NCBI RefSeq assembly: GCF_000400505.1
Contig: NZ_CM001857.1
Coordinates: 3,189,836 to 3,253,835 of the forward strand
Source: Musicola paradisiaca NCPPB 2511
GTDB lineage: Bacteria; Pseudomonadota; Gammaproteobacteria; Enterobacterales; Enterobacteriaceae
DNA: 64,000 nucleotides
Direction of reading: 5' to 3'
Below, one piece after another: positions 38,786 to 50,000 of this stretch (the stretch's first letter is position 1; each line of letters starts with the position of its first letter). The notes beneath the pieces are model-generated. The model saw only the letters and a program-made list of their open reading frames with translations, searched no databases and was not told the origin of the DNA. Both the position numbers and the translations under genes were made by a program.

Positions 38786-39526
38786 TTATGCCTCTCCTTT
38801 CGAAGGCAGCATGTATCGTTTAGGCAGAAATTGCCGAAACAGTTCTCTGCTTTTCAGCGGGCGAGGCCCCAAATAAGGCTTCAGAGCGATGCGAGTGAAA
38901 CGTTTAGCCGCACGCAACGTCTCCATATCCGGGAATTCGCGGGCAGCAAGCGCCTGTAACTCCCGACCGGTAAAACTACGATTATCCACCACCAGACTGG
39001 CGATGAACCCTTTTTCTTCCCGGTAACGGTAAGTCATCGTGTCGGAAACCGGCTGGCCGCTGCCCGCGCAGTGGAGAAAATCAACGCCGTACCCAAGATG
39101 CGCCAATAATGCCAGTTCGAATCGCCGCAAGGCAGGCTCCGGAGACCCTTGTGCTGCGGCAAGTTGTTGCAAGCAATAAAGATAATCAAAGAATAAAGCG
39201 GAATAGTCGGTTTCGAATTCCAGGACTCGCATCAGCAGTTCATTGACATATAAACCGCTATAGAGCAAAGCACCATGAAGTGGTAATGCCAGCGAAACGG
39301 GCTCGGCATTGCGCAGCGTTTTGACTTCGCCGCGCCCTCCCCAACGAACCAGCAGCGGCGTAAACGGTTGGAGAGCACCTTTAAGGTTTGAACGACGAGC
39401 TCGGGCTCCTTTGGCCAACACTCTGACCCGCCCTTCATTTTCAGTGAACAAGTCCAGCAGCAGGCTGGTTTCACTATAAGGTCGCCCATGAAGCACAAAT
39501 GCGCGCTGCCAGCCCTCCATAGGCAT
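38786..39526 (-). CDS. recO: DNA repair protein RecO
   Basis: Works with RecF and RecR to load RecA on SSB-coated DNA. The 246 residues (E. coli 242) begin with [28 protein letters not shown], the N-terminal OB fold (family signature GRPYSE), and end with [16 protein letters not shown]. It starts 6 bp after era; its start region overlaps no other gene. Confidence 0.95.
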   Translation of the reverse strand: MPMEGWQRAFVLHGRPYSETSLLLDLFTENEGRVRVLAKGARARRSNLKGALQPFTPLLVRWGGRGEVKTLRNAEPVSLALPLHGALLYSGLYVNELLMRVLEFETDYSALFFDYLYCLQQLAAAQGSPEPALRRFELALLAHLGYGVDFLHCAGSGQPVSDTMTYRYREEKGFIASLVVDNRSFTGRELQALAAREFPDMETLRAAKRFTRIALKPYLGPRPLKSRELFRQFLPKRYMLPSKGEA

Positions 39527-39532
39527 CGACCC

Positions 39533-41118
<1,586 letters not shown>

Positions 41119-41296
41119 TTACCAGAAAACCTATAATGCTTTATTAAACAACAGCATACGGAACAGACCTGTCTTTTCATACTACTAGTCAACACTGTTT
41201 CGTTTGCAGTGGCTCCCACCCGGGAGCCTGCGTTTATTTATTTGAAATATTCTACAACGGAAGACTCAAATATGCTGCGTGTTTATTTACATTGAT

Positions 41297-42265
41297 TTAA
41301 TGAATACCGCCAATCCGACTCAGACGAATGCCGGTAGGCCATTCACCTTCCTGTTTCTCAAAACTCATCCAGATTGCCGTTGCTTTGCCGACCAGATTCT
41401 TCTCCGGCACAAATCCCCAGTAGCGGCTGTCCGCACTATTATCTCGATTGTCACCCATCATGAAATAATGACCGGCGGGGACAACCCAGGATGCCAACGG
41501 CTGTCGCGACTGTTGATAGTACATCCCCAACTGATCCTGCGCGCCGGGAACCATCAGAATATTATGCGTAACTTCACCCAGCGTCTCTTTACGAGCCGCC
41601 ATGCGAATACCCTCGCTGGGCTGACCAACCGGGATCTGATAGAAACCACTACTCATCTCGCGGCCAGTGCCGCTAAAAGTCTGTACAAAATCACTGGCTT
41701 CAACATTGCTATAAGTCACCGGCAACGCCTTGTCGCAACGCTGTGGATCACTGCACCCTGGCTGGATGGTGACTTGCTTGGCGAGCGGATCATAGCTGAC
41801 GCGATCACCCGGCAATCCCACCACCCGCTTGATATAGTCCAGCCTCGGGTTGACAGGGTACTTGAACACAGCAATGTCGCCACGTTGCGGATGCCCGGTT
41901 TCCAGCAGCGTCGTCTGGGTTATCGGGTCCTTAATGCCGTAGGCGAATTTCTCCACCAGAATAAAATCCCCAATCAGCAAGGTCGGCATCATTGAACCAG
42001 ACGGAATCTGGAACGGTTCGAAGATAAATGAACGCACGATAAACACTAACGCTAATACCGGGAATACTGATGCACAGGTTTCAATCCAACCGGGCTGCTT
42101 CAGGCTGACCACCGGTGATGTTTCACCAACAGCGCTACCCGCTTGCTGACTGAGCGCCGCGGCTTTGGTGCGGCGAGCCGGGGCCCATTTGAAACGCTCC
42201 AGGCACCAAACAATGCCAGTCACCAGCGTCGCCAACGCCAGAATCAAGGCAAACATATTGGCCAT
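41297..42265 (-). CDS. lepB: Signal peptidase I (LepB)
   Basis: Inner-membrane leader peptidase that cleaves Sec and Tat signal peptides. Two N-terminal membrane helices are followed by the periplasmic catalytic domain. Catalytic Ser91 is in PFQIPSGSMMPTL and Lys146 in RLDYIKRVVGLPGD; GDNRDNSADSRYWGFVP is the conserved box E. It has 322 residues (E. coli 324) and starts 16 bp after lepA, so the two are co-transcribed. Confidence 0.97.
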   Translation of the reverse strand: MANMFALILALATLVTGIVWCLERFKWAPARRTKAAALSQQAGSAVGETSPVVSLKQPGWIETCASVFPVLALVFIVRSFIFEPFQIPSGSMMPTLLIGDFILVEKFAYGIKDPITQTTLLETGHPQRGDIAVFKYPVNPRLDYIKRVVGLPGDRVSYDPLAKQVTIQPGCSDPQRCDKALPVTYSNVEASDFVQTFSGTGREMSSGFYQIPVGQPSEGIRMAARKETLGEVTHNILMVPGAQDQLGMYYQQSRQPLASWVVPAGHYFMMGDNRDNSADSRYWGFVPEKNLVGKATAIWMSFEKQEGEWPTGIRLSRIGGIH

Positions 42266-42281
42266 GCCAACTCCTCAGGTG

Positions 42282-44080
42282 TTATTTACTTTCCTTGCCC
42301 ACATGCAGAATGGCCAAAAACGCTTCCTGCGGCAGTTCGACGTTACCTACCTGCTTCATGCGTTTTTTACCCTCTTTCTGTTTTTGCAACAGTTTCTTCT
42401 TACGGCTGACATCACCGCCATAGCACTTGGCCAGAACGTTTTTACGCAGCTGTTTCACGGTGGATCGCGCGATAATGTGGTTGCCGATAGCCGCCTGAAT
42501 AGCGATATCGAACTGTTGACGCGGGATTAAATCCTTCATTTTTCCACCAACTCGCGGCCGCGGTACTGTGAATTCTCGCGATGGGTAATCAATGCCAGCG
42601 CATCGACCCGCTCGTTATTAATCAACACATCCACTCGCACCATGTCGGACGTCTGGAAACGTTTGAAGCCATAATCCAGAGATGCATAACCGCGTGATGT
42701 CGATTTGAGGCGATCAAAGAAATCCAACACCACTTCAGCCATTGGAATGTCATAAGTCAGCGCAACCTGGTTGCCGTGATAAACCATATTGGTCTGCACA
42801 CCACGCTTTTCTACGCACAGAGTAATCACATTGCCCAGATACTCCTGCGGCATTAGCATATGGCATTCTGCGATCGGCTCCCGCAGTTCATGGATATTGT
42901 TGACCGGTGGTAGCTTGGAAGGGCTGTCTACGTAGATGGTTTCATGGCTGGTGGTTTCCACTTCATACACTACGGTCGGCGCAGTGGTAATCAGATCCAG
43001 ATCGTATTCACGTTCCAGACGTTCCTGGATGATTTCCATGTGCAACAATCCAAGGAAACCACAACGGAAACCAAAGCCCAGCGCAGTAGAACTTTCCGGC
43101 TCGTAAAACAATGACGCATCGTTCAGGCTCAGTTTACCCAGTGCATCGCGGAACGCTTCATAGTCATCGGAACTGACCGGAAACAAACCGGCATAAACCT
43201 GGGGTTTTACTTTTTTGAACCCCGGCAGCGGCGTCTCCGCTGGGTTACGAGCCAGCGTTAAGGTATCCCCTACTGGCGCGCCCAGAATGTCTTTGATGGC
43301 ACACACCAACCAACCAACTTCGCCACACTGCAGCACATCACGGTCAACCTGTTTCGGCGTGAAAATACCCAGACGTTCAGCATTATAAACCTGGCCAGTG
43401 CTCATCACCTTGACCTTATCGCCTTTACGCAAGCTACCGTTCTTGATACGAATCAGGGATACGACACCCAGATAGTTGTCAAACCAGGAGTCAATGATCA
43501 GCGCCTGCAGCGGCGCGTCAGGATTACCCACCGGCGGCGGAATATCACGCACCAGGCGCTCAAGTACCTCTGGAACGCCCACGCCGGTTTTTGCTGAGCA
43601 ACGCACGGCATCCGTGGCATCAATCCCGACGATGTCTTCGATTTCCTGACTGACGCGATCAGGATCGGCGGCCGGCAGGTCAATCTTGTTCAGAACCGGA
43701 ACGACTTCCAGATCCATCTCGATAGCGGTATAGCAATTCGCCAACGTCTGCGCTTCAACCCCCTGACCGGCATCTACCACCAGCAGTGCGCCTTCACATG
43801 CAGCCAGAGAACGGGAAACTTCATAAGAAAAATCGACATGACCTGGCGTATCGATGAAATTCAGCTGATAAATCTGTCCGTCAGACGCCTTGTAATCCAG
43901 AGTGACGCTTTGCGCCTTGATGGTAATGCCGCGTTCACGCTCCAGATCCATGGAATCCAGCACCTGCGCTTCCATTTCCCGTTCGGACAAACCACCACAG
44001 ATCTGGATGATGCGATCAGAGAGCGTCGACTTACCGTGGTCGATGTGAGCAATAATGGAAAAATTTCGTATATGCTTCAT
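42282..44080 (-). pseudogene. lepA: Elongation factor 4 (LepA), split by a one-base frameshift
   Basis: A ribosome-bound translational GTPase. Codons from 44080 encode G motifs [14 protein letters not shown] and NKIDLP, and follow E. coli LepA closely up to RGRELVEK, where a stop (42536-42538) is met. The last 85 residues ([19 protein letters not shown] onwards) continue in another frame to 42282. The two parts add up to 599 residues, the normal length. Restoring one A in the five-A run at about 42539-42543 (GAA AAA ATG) gives an intact gene. A sequencing error is the likelier reading; if real, the C-terminal domain is detached. Confidence 0.9.
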
Positions 44081-44358
44081 TATAAAAGTTTTTCTACCTT
44101 GGTATTTCTGAAATTATTGCCGATCGGCATGCGCGTCATTGACAACCATAGCTGCTGTCATATACCCGAATCGCAGCATTCTACATGCCATGCGAGGGAA
44201 AACCTAGTCATGGCCGACACCAATACCTGTGATTATGAACGCTCCCGCAGCGATACCCGAGAAATAAACTGAAAACAGCAGTAAAAAGTGATTTAAATAG
44301 GAAAAAATATGGAGTTAATCGCGAAAGGGATATCTGCTGGACAGCCATAATGGCCAGG

Positions 44359-44826
44359 TTAAGGCGTGACGCTTGCACGTAATACCGACTCAGGCAGGGC
44401 AACCTGCAGAATAACCGGTTGATAGCGTCGATCATTCCCCATTCTGGACGACATTCTGTGGATCGCCATAAAGCTTACAGCTGCCCCGAAGAACGCGCCA
44501 AACACCGATGCCGGTTCACTGTTCAACCAAAACTGCATTCCGCCTGCGCCGGCCAGCAGCCCCAGCAAAGGCACCAGATAAACCAGCATCGCCGAGCGCA
44601 GTAAGCTGGTTTCAGCAAGACCAATTTCTACTCGCTGCCCAGGCAGTAACGGCTGTGAATAGGGAACCCACAGTTGGTGCATGACACTATCGCCGTCATT
44701 CCCGCTGAGCAACCCGGTGCCGCAGGATGTGCGCGTCTGACAACTACTGCATCCCGAACGAGGTTCACAACGCAACAGGGCGCTGCCAGCTTGCCATGAA
44801 ATAACCGTAGCCCACTCTTTTATCAT
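44359..44826 (-). CDS. rseC: SoxR-reducing system / sigma-E factor regulatory protein RseC
   Basis: An inner-membrane protein with an N-terminal cysteine-rich part (CEPRSGCSSCQTRTSCGTG), probably binding an Fe-S cluster, and two membrane helices (SLLRSAMLVYLVPLLGLLAG; a second near 105-125). RseC has a minor effect on sigma-E and is linked to reduction of SoxR. The 155 residues are close to E. coli (159). It overlaps rseB by four bases and ends the rpoE operon. The 278 bp to lepA hold no gene. Confidence 0.93.
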   Translation of the reverse strand: MIKEWATVISWQAGSALLRCEPRSGCSSCQTRTSCGTGLLSGNDGDSVMHQLWVPYSQPLLPGQRVEIGLAETSLLRSAMLVYLVPLLGLLAGAGGMQFWLNSEPASVFGAFFGAAVSFMAIHRMSSRMGNDRRYQPVILQVALPESVLRASVTP

Positions 44827-45779
44827 TGTGATGCCTTGAATATCACGTTATCGGCGATCCGTCTCGCCGTCGCCAGCGGCAACTCGCCAATCACAGTAAT
44901 CTCGTGCTCATTGCGAACCTCGGTATGAATGGCTTTACGCCCCAGCAACGCATTTTGATCAGGGTGTTTCTCGCCAACCGGGCTGATATTGACAGAAAAG
45001 CTAAACAGACCGTCGCTATATAGTCGCGACTCCACCACGCCGTTGACGCCGGGCAATGTTCTTTGGCTGCGGGATATCTCTTCAACCCCCGCCGGTAGCC
45101 ACTCGCTAATCCAGCTGAAATTCGCCGTAGTCCCGGCCGGGATATTCACCGGCGGCGGTAAACTCAGACTATCCAGCGGTTTTACCGCCGACTGAACCTC
45201 ATGGTCATCAAACGAAAGAGAAACAATACGGAACTGTTCCAACAGTTCGCCGTTTTGATCGAGCAAATCGACCCGCAATGGTAAATGAGACTCGGAATCC
45301 AGGCAGACAACATAGCTGAAACGGGTACCATCACGGGATACAACCCGAATCACATCACCTTGCCGATCGGCCAGGCGAATACGCCCGGTTGGGATGAAAT
45401 CGTAATATGTCGATAACCGATCGAAATTAGCAAAAATCAGCGAAGGCAACGCATCGACAATGTGATCGCCAGACAAAGTAAAAGGCTCGGAATCTGATTC
45501 GAAATAACTGATTTCATGACCTTTTTGAACAACAGCTCGCCGAGGGCCGTCCAAATGAACCAGCTCCGCCAAGGTGTCCTTCCCGTCGATAATATGGCGA
45601 TAACGCAACGATTCGATTCCCTGTCGGGAAACGTTGATGAAGTGGATTTCATAATTCAAAGATCGACTGGCGCTGCCCATCTGCTGCAACAACGCCCCGG
45701 TATCGCTTTGCGCCGGGGCGAAGGAGGAATAAGACAGGCTTCCCAGCAATACACTTGCGGCAAACCAAAAACGCTTCAT
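44823..45779 (-). CDS. rseB: Sigma-E regulatory protein RseB
   Basis: A periplasmic protein that binds the RseA periplasmic domain and shields it from DegS until lipopolysaccharide or misfolded porins displace it. The signal peptide MKRFWFAASVLLGSLSYSSFAPA is followed by a lipoprotein-carrier-like (LolA-fold) domain and a smaller C-terminal domain. The 318 residues equal E. coli RseB. It overlaps rseC, and its start abuts the rseA stop. Confidence 0.95.
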   Translation of the reverse strand: MKRFWFAASVLLGSLSYSSFAPAQSDTGALLQQMGSASRSLNYEIHFINVSRQGIESLRYRHIIDGKDTLAELVHLDGPRRAVVQKGHEISYFESDSEPFTLSGDHIVDALPSLIFANFDRLSTYYDFIPTGRIRLADRQGDVIRVVSRDGTRFSYVVCLDSESHLPLRVDLLDQNGELLEQFRIVSLSFDDHEVQSAVKPLDSLSLPPPVNIPAGTTANFSWISEWLPAGVEEISRSQRTLPGVNGVVESRLYSDGLFSFSVNISPVGEKHPDQNALLGRKAIHTEVRNEHEITVIGELPLATARRIADNVIFKASQ

Positions 45780-46432
45780 TACTGCGGCTGGATTCCTAAT
45801 GATTGAGTCCCAGGGACCTGTACGGCAGCCTGCTGTTGTTCACCCTGCGGCTGCAATTGCTCTGAATGCACTCTGCGTTGCAGCTCATAATCCTGCAGCA
45901 GCGCATTAATCCGTTCATGCTGCGCCTGCATCTGACGCTGACCGGAGTGTGCAACGCCATTTTCCGATGGAACGCTCAAACTGACCGGCGATGCCGACCC
46001 CATAACCGGCAATGTACTGATTACCGGCGCATCCGCCGTATTATCCGTTGCAGCGTTATTTTGCTGGTAGTGCTGAACCCCGACAATCACTGCCAGCGAA
46101 ACACAGGCCGCGACACCAATCTGCGTCAAATGGCTGACCAACGGCCGCACACGACGCCAGAACGGCATTTTTTGCCATGTATCCGGATGAGGTTGAGCAT
46201 CTTGAACCCGCTGAGGAGCAATCCGCACCGGCTCCTGTTCCAGTGCTGCAGCCACTCTGGATGCGACATCTACATTCAACAGGCTTTCACAGACTTCTCC
46301 ACGCAACGTGTCGCGAACCAGATGATAACTCTGCCAGCATTGTTGTAACTCTTGGTCTTGCGACAAGGATTTCAACAATTCATTATCTATCGCCTCACCG
46401 TCCATCAGAGCGGAAAGTTTCTCTTTCTGCAT
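45779..46432 (-). CDS. rseA: Anti-sigma-E factor RseA
   Basis: A single-pass inner-membrane anti-sigma factor. The N-terminal cytoplasmic domain (MQKEKLSALMDGEAIDNELL; QQCWQSYHLVRDTLRGE) binds RpoE. One membrane helix (LTQIGVAACVSLAVIVGVQHY) is near residues 100-120, followed by a periplasmic tail rich in Gln that is cut by DegS and then RseP. The 217 residues are near the usual size. It lies 48 bp downstream of rpoE. Confidence 0.95.
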   Translation of the reverse strand: MQKEKLSALMDGEAIDNELLKSLSQDQELQQCWQSYHLVRDTLRGEVCESLLNVDVASRVAAALEQEPVRIAPQRVQDAQPHPDTWQKMPFWRRVRPLVSHLTQIGVAACVSLAVIVGVQHYQQNNAATDNTADAPVISTLPVMGSASPVSLSVPSENGVAHSGQRQMQAQHERINALLQDYELQRRVHSEQLQPQGEQQQAAVQVPGTQSLGIQPQ

Positions 46433-46480
46433 ACCTCACCCTACCTTGTCAAATTCGTCATGAGTAACATTCAGAGCAAG

Positions 46481-47056
46481 CTAACGCTGAATAAGCGGTT
46501 GCACTTTATTATCAATCGCTTCCCTTGCGCGGAATATTCGAGACCGAACGGTGCCGACGGGGCAGTCCATGATTTCGGCAATCTCCTCATAACTCAACCC
46601 ATCCAGTTCACGTAATGTAATCGCCATCCGCAAATCTTCAGGCAACGACTCAATAGTCTGAAAAACGATCCGTCGTAACTCTTCTGACAACATTAAGTTC
46701 TCAGGGTTCGAAATTTCTTTTAACGCGCCGACATTTTCATAATTTTCGGCATCGTTGGCGTCCACATCGCTGGAAGGTGGACGACGCCCCTGAGCAACCA
46801 GATAATTTTTTGCGGTATTCACCGCGATACGATACAGCCAGGTATAGAACGCGCTTTCACCGCGAAATGACTCTAGCGCGCGATAGGCTTTAATAAATGA
46901 TTCCTGCACAACGTCAGGTACATCACCGGGCGGAACATAACGGGATACCAGACTCGCCACCTTATGTTGGTAGCGGACGACCAGTAAATTAAACGACGCT
47001 CTGTCGCCTCTCTGGACCCGCTCAACCAGCACCTGATCCGCTAACTGCTCGCTCAT
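46481..47056 (-). CDS. rpoE: RNA polymerase sigma-E factor RpoE
   Basis: An ECF sigma factor for the envelope stress response. The 191 residues equal E. coli when started at MSEQLADQVLVERVQRG (47056); the open frame extends 13 codons further, but these have no counterpart. Region 2 includes QESFIKAYRALESFRGESAFYTWLYRIAVN, and region 4 LDGLSYEEIAEIMDCPVGTVRSRIFRARE. It is the first gene of rpoE-rseA-rseB-rseC, and the rseD leader frame overlaps its start. Confidence 0.97.
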   Translation of the reverse strand: MSEQLADQVLVERVQRGDRASFNLLVVRYQHKVASLVSRYVPPGDVPDVVQESFIKAYRALESFRGESAFYTWLYRIAVNTAKNYLVAQGRRPPSSDVDANDAENYENVGALKEISNPENLMLSEELRRIVFQTIESLPEDLRMAITLRELDGLSYEEIAEIMDCPVGTVRSRIFRAREAIDNKVQPLIQR

Positions 47057-47180
47057 CCGAGGTAATATCTCCCCAAATCTGTCTCCACGCCCCAATTACA
47101 TACCGCCAGCCATTATCAGAAAAATCGAGCAAGCACTCGTTTCGAGTCTGGTTTGCGTCATAAAGTTCCACACATGGCAT
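47022..47180 (-). CDS. rseD: RseD leader peptide overlapping the start of rpoE
   Basis: A 52-codon frame, MPCVELYDANQTRNECLLDF onwards, ends 35 bases inside rpoE. Its tail WGDITSDERAVSGSGAG is the counterpart of the frame over the E. coli rpoE start, which I translate as WGDFTSDERAVNGPGPG. In E. coli a 51-residue RseD is translated here and coupled to rpoE translation. The almost equal length and kept frame argue for a real gene. The same frame is open further up to 47351, but MPCVEL fits the known length. Confidence 0.75.
   Translation of the reverse strand: MPCVELYDANQTRNECLLDFSDNGWRYVIGAWRQIWGDITSDERAVSGSGAG
47141..47169 (-). promoter_or_regulatory. Candidate sigma-E promoter of rpoE (autoregulation)
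   Basis: On the minus strand GGAACTT (47163-47169), a 17-base spacer and TCGAA (47141-47145) resemble the sigma-E consensus GGAACTT-N16-TCTRA/TCAAA. It lies about 85 bp before rpoE and inside the rseD frame; the corresponding E. coli promoter also begins GGAACTT. Confidence 0.55.
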
Positions 47181-47332
47181 TTTTATTTTGCTCTTCACGC
47201 AAAGCATGCCGTACAGCATCGGACAACCTTCGTTCAATTCCGTCAGGTATGTCACACAACCATGAAAATCATACGTTAAAAGTACGTCTCTGGCATCCCG
47301 AACCACCAGCCGCAGCATCCCTCTTGCTACAA

Positions 47333-47413
47333 GGTTTAATAAACTAAACAAAAATGATGTATGAATGTATTTATTGATGCTAGCATCACTAACATTGTTT
47401 TATAAACTAAACA
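47333..47413 (+). promoter_or_regulatory. Two NadR boxes before nadB
   Basis: GGTTTAATAAACTAAACA (47333-47350) and TGTTTTATAAACTAAACA (47396-47413) each match the NadR palindrome TGTTTA-N6-TAAACA at 11 of 12 positions and share the centre ATAAAC. They start 63 bp apart. NadR represses NAD synthesis when NAD is ample. Both lie in the 240-bp gap between rseD and nadB. Confidence 0.82.
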
Positions 47414-47419
47414 AACATC

Positions 47420-49039
47420 ATGCCTTCGACGACAGAACACCATTCAACGACAGAACACCATTGCGATGTCCTCATCATCGGTAGCGGCGCCGCCGGGCTT
47501 TCCCTTGCACTTCGTCTGGCCCCCCATGCCAGAGTCATGGTGCTTAGCAAAGGCCCGTTGAATGAAAGCGCCACGTTTTATGCTCAGGGCGGTATCGCCG
47601 CAGTTTTCGACGAAACCGACAGCATTGAGTCGCATATTGAAGATACGCTCATCGCCGGAGATGGGCTGTGTGATCGCGAAGCCGTTTCCTTTATCACCCG
47701 AAATGCCAAACAGTGTGTTCAGTGGCTGATCGATCAAGGCGTGCTGTTCGATACTGAAACCGACGACCAGGGCGAAGCGCGTTACCACCTGACGCGCGAA
47801 GGTGGCCACAGCCATCGTCGCATTCTGCATGCCGCAGACGCCACTGGCAAAGAAGTGGAAACCACGCTGGTATCTCAAGCCAGACAGCATCCCAATATCA
47901 TCCTGCTGGAGCGTTACAATGCTGTTGATTTGATCACATCCAGTAAGCTCGGGCTATCCGGTCACAAACGTGTAGTAGGCGCTTACATCTGGAACCGGGA
48001 GAAGGAACATGTCGAAGCCTGCCGGGCCAAAGCCGTCGTTCTGGCCACGGGCGGTGCCTCGAAGGTTTATCAATACACCACCAATCCTGATATTTCTTCC
48101 GGCGATGGTATCGCGATGGCATGGCGAGCAGGGTGCCGGGTGGCAAACATGGAGTTCAACCAGTTTCATCCCACCTGCCTTTATCATCCGCAAGCACGAA
48201 ATTTCCTGCTAACAGAGGCGCTACGTGGTGAAGGCGCCTACCTGAAACGGCCGGATGGCAGCCGTTTCATGCCCGATTTCGACGCTCGGGCGGAACTGGC
48301 GCCCAGAGATATCGTAGCGCGCGCCATCGATCATGAAATGAAGCGGCTGGGTGCGGACTGCATGTATCTGGATATCAGCCACAAGCCCGCCGACTTCATT
48401 ACCCAGCATTTCCCTACTATTTACGACAAACTCCTGTCGCTGGGCATCGATCTTACCCGGGAGCCGATCCCTATCGTCCCTGCAGCCCACTATACCTGTG
48501 GCGGAGTGGTGGTAGATCAGCAGGGCCGCACCGATCTCAGCGGCCTCTACGCCATTGGCGAAGTCAGCTATACCGGTCTGCACGGCGCCAACCGAATGGC
48601 ATCGAACTCACTACTGGAATGTTTGGTCTACGGTTGGTCAGCCGCCGAAGACATTCTGCGGCGTTTACCCCACAAAACACTGGTCGACAACCTCCCCCCC
48701 TGGGACGAAAGCCAGGTGGAAAACTCCGACGAAAAAGTGGTCATCCAACACAACTGGCATGAACTGCGGCTATTCATGTGGGACTATGTCGGCATCGTGC
48801 GGACCACCAAACGCCTGGAGCGCGCACTCCGCCGCATTAACCTGTTGCAACAGGAAATCAACGAGTATTACGCCAATTTCCGTATTTCCAACAATCTGCT
48901 GGAATTACGCAATCTGGTGCAGGTCGCCGAATTGATCGTGCGGTGTGCGCTAGCCCGCAAGGAGAGCCGCGGTCTGCACTACACGCTGGACTACCCGGAA
49001 CATACGGATACTCTCCAGCCCACCATGCTGCATCCGTAA
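47420..49039 (+). CDS. nadB: L-aspartate oxidase NadB
   Basis: An FAD enzyme that oxidises aspartate to iminoaspartate, the first step of de novo NAD synthesis. The FAD-binding motif [17 protein letters not shown] is at residues 17-33, and [24 protein letters not shown] and [15 protein letters not shown] are conserved. It has 539 residues (E. coli 540). The N-terminus holds a short repeat ([11 protein letters not shown]). It is divergent from rpoE, with two NadR boxes upstream. Confidence 0.96.
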   Translation: MPSTTEHHSTTEHHCDVLIIGSGAAGLSLALRLAPHARVMVLSKGPLNESATFYAQGGIAAVFDETDSIESHIEDTLIAGDGLCDREAVSFITRNAKQCVQWLIDQGVLFDTETDDQGEARYHLTREGGHSHRRILHAADATGKEVETTLVSQARQHPNIILLERYNAVDLITSSKLGLSGHKRVVGAYIWNREKEHVEACRAKAVVLATGGASKVYQYTTNPDISSGDGIAMAWRAGCRVANMEFNQFHPTCLYHPQARNFLLTEALRGEGAYLKRPDGSRFMPDFDARAELAPRDIVARAIDHEMKRLGADCMYLDISHKPADFITQHFPTIYDKLLSLGIDLTREPIPIVPAAHYTCGGVVVDQQGRTDLSGLYAIGEVSYTGLHGANRMASNSLLECLVYGWSAAEDILRRLPHKTLVDNLPPWDESQVENSDEKVVIQHNWHELRLFMWDYVGIVRTTKRLERALRRINLLQQEINEYYANFRISNNLLELRNLVQVAELIVRCALARKESRGLHYTLDYPEHTDTLQPTMLHP

Positions 49040-49069
49040 GCGCCCCCGGTCATAGCCGTCAGCAAGCGC

Positions 49070-49816
49070 TCACATAGACAGGTAGAAATCCTGTGTGAGC
49101 GCCCGATAATCCGGTGAATATTGCTGCAATTCATCACGGATCAACAACGCGCTGCTATACACAGGGTCAATCGGTGCCTGCGTCAATGCCAGCAGGACAC
49201 GATGCACCGGACGCCGAGGATTGTCGGCCACATCAACCCGCAACGCCAAATGCCATTGCAAGGATTCAGCAAGGAAGAGAAAGTCCCCGACGATCTGGCT
49301 AGGCAGCACCACGCAAAAGCGCCCTTCCGGCATCAGCACCGCACTCACCGAATGCAACAACGCCTCATGCGACAACGAGCTGGTATAGCGTGCCTGCGTC
49401 CGCTGTGGCGATGCGCACGCGACGCCAGCGGCAAAATAAGGCGGATTGCTCACCACCAGCGAATAGCGATGCGGCGTCGTACAGGAAAACTCGACGATAT
49501 CTGCCTGATGAACCACCACCGTATCGCGCCAGGGGGATGCCGCAACGTTCTCCGCCGCTTGTACGCTGGCTGCAATATCAAGCTCCACGGCATCCACCGG
49601 AACCCGTCCCTCACATCGTTGGGCCAGCATCAGGGAAATCAGCGCCGATCCGCAACCGACGTCCAGAATCCGGCTTTCATGACGCAACGGCGCCCAGGCA
49701 CCCAGTAATATGCCATCGGTTCCCACTTTCATGGCACAGCGGTCATGAGCAATAAAAAACCGTTTAAACGTAAAACCATCAGCACGCAAGTCAGGCGTAT
49801 GCTGCCGAGCACTCAT
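49070..49816 (-). CDS. trmN6: tRNA1(Val) (adenine-N6)-methyltransferase TrmN6 (YfiC)
   Basis: Methylates A37 of tRNA-Val, whose genes also lie in this window. A class I methyltransferase with SAM motif ILDVGCGSALISLMLAQRC and the N6-adenine motif LVVSNPPYF. The conserved N-terminal block GFTFKRFFIAHDRCAMKVGTDG supports the start at MSARQHTPD (49816, AGGA nine bases before); the open frame runs 25 codons further without similarity. It is divergent from srmB. Confidence 0.92.
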   Translation of the reverse strand: MSARQHTPDLRADGFTFKRFFIAHDRCAMKVGTDGILLGAWAPLRHESRILDVGCGSALISLMLAQRCEGRVPVDAVELDIAASVQAAENVAASPWRDTVVVHQADIVEFSCTTPHRYSLVVSNPPYFAAGVACASPQRTQARYTSSLSHEALLHSVSAVLMPEGRFCVVLPSQIVGDFLFLAESLQWHLALRVDVADNPRRPVHRVLLALTQAPIDPVYSSALLIRDELQQYSPDYRALTQDFYLSM

Positions 49817-50000
49817 GTATGTCGATCCTTTTTCTGTCAGCGCAACGCGGTAATATCCGGCATTATAGGTGACGCTCACCCCCGACTTCACGCAGAAACC
49901 ATTGCATTCATTCTTCGGGGGGCTTAATCGCCGTTCTGCTTTAACAGATGAACAAGCAGAGTAATACGTCTATAATCGGCGCCCCGAACAGAGGTGGATC

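Noticed and set aside
42530-42550. Programmed frameshift in lepA
   Set aside because: There is no slippery heptamer with a downstream pseudoknot that I can see, LepA is not known to use one, and two other genes in the window show the same run-length defect.
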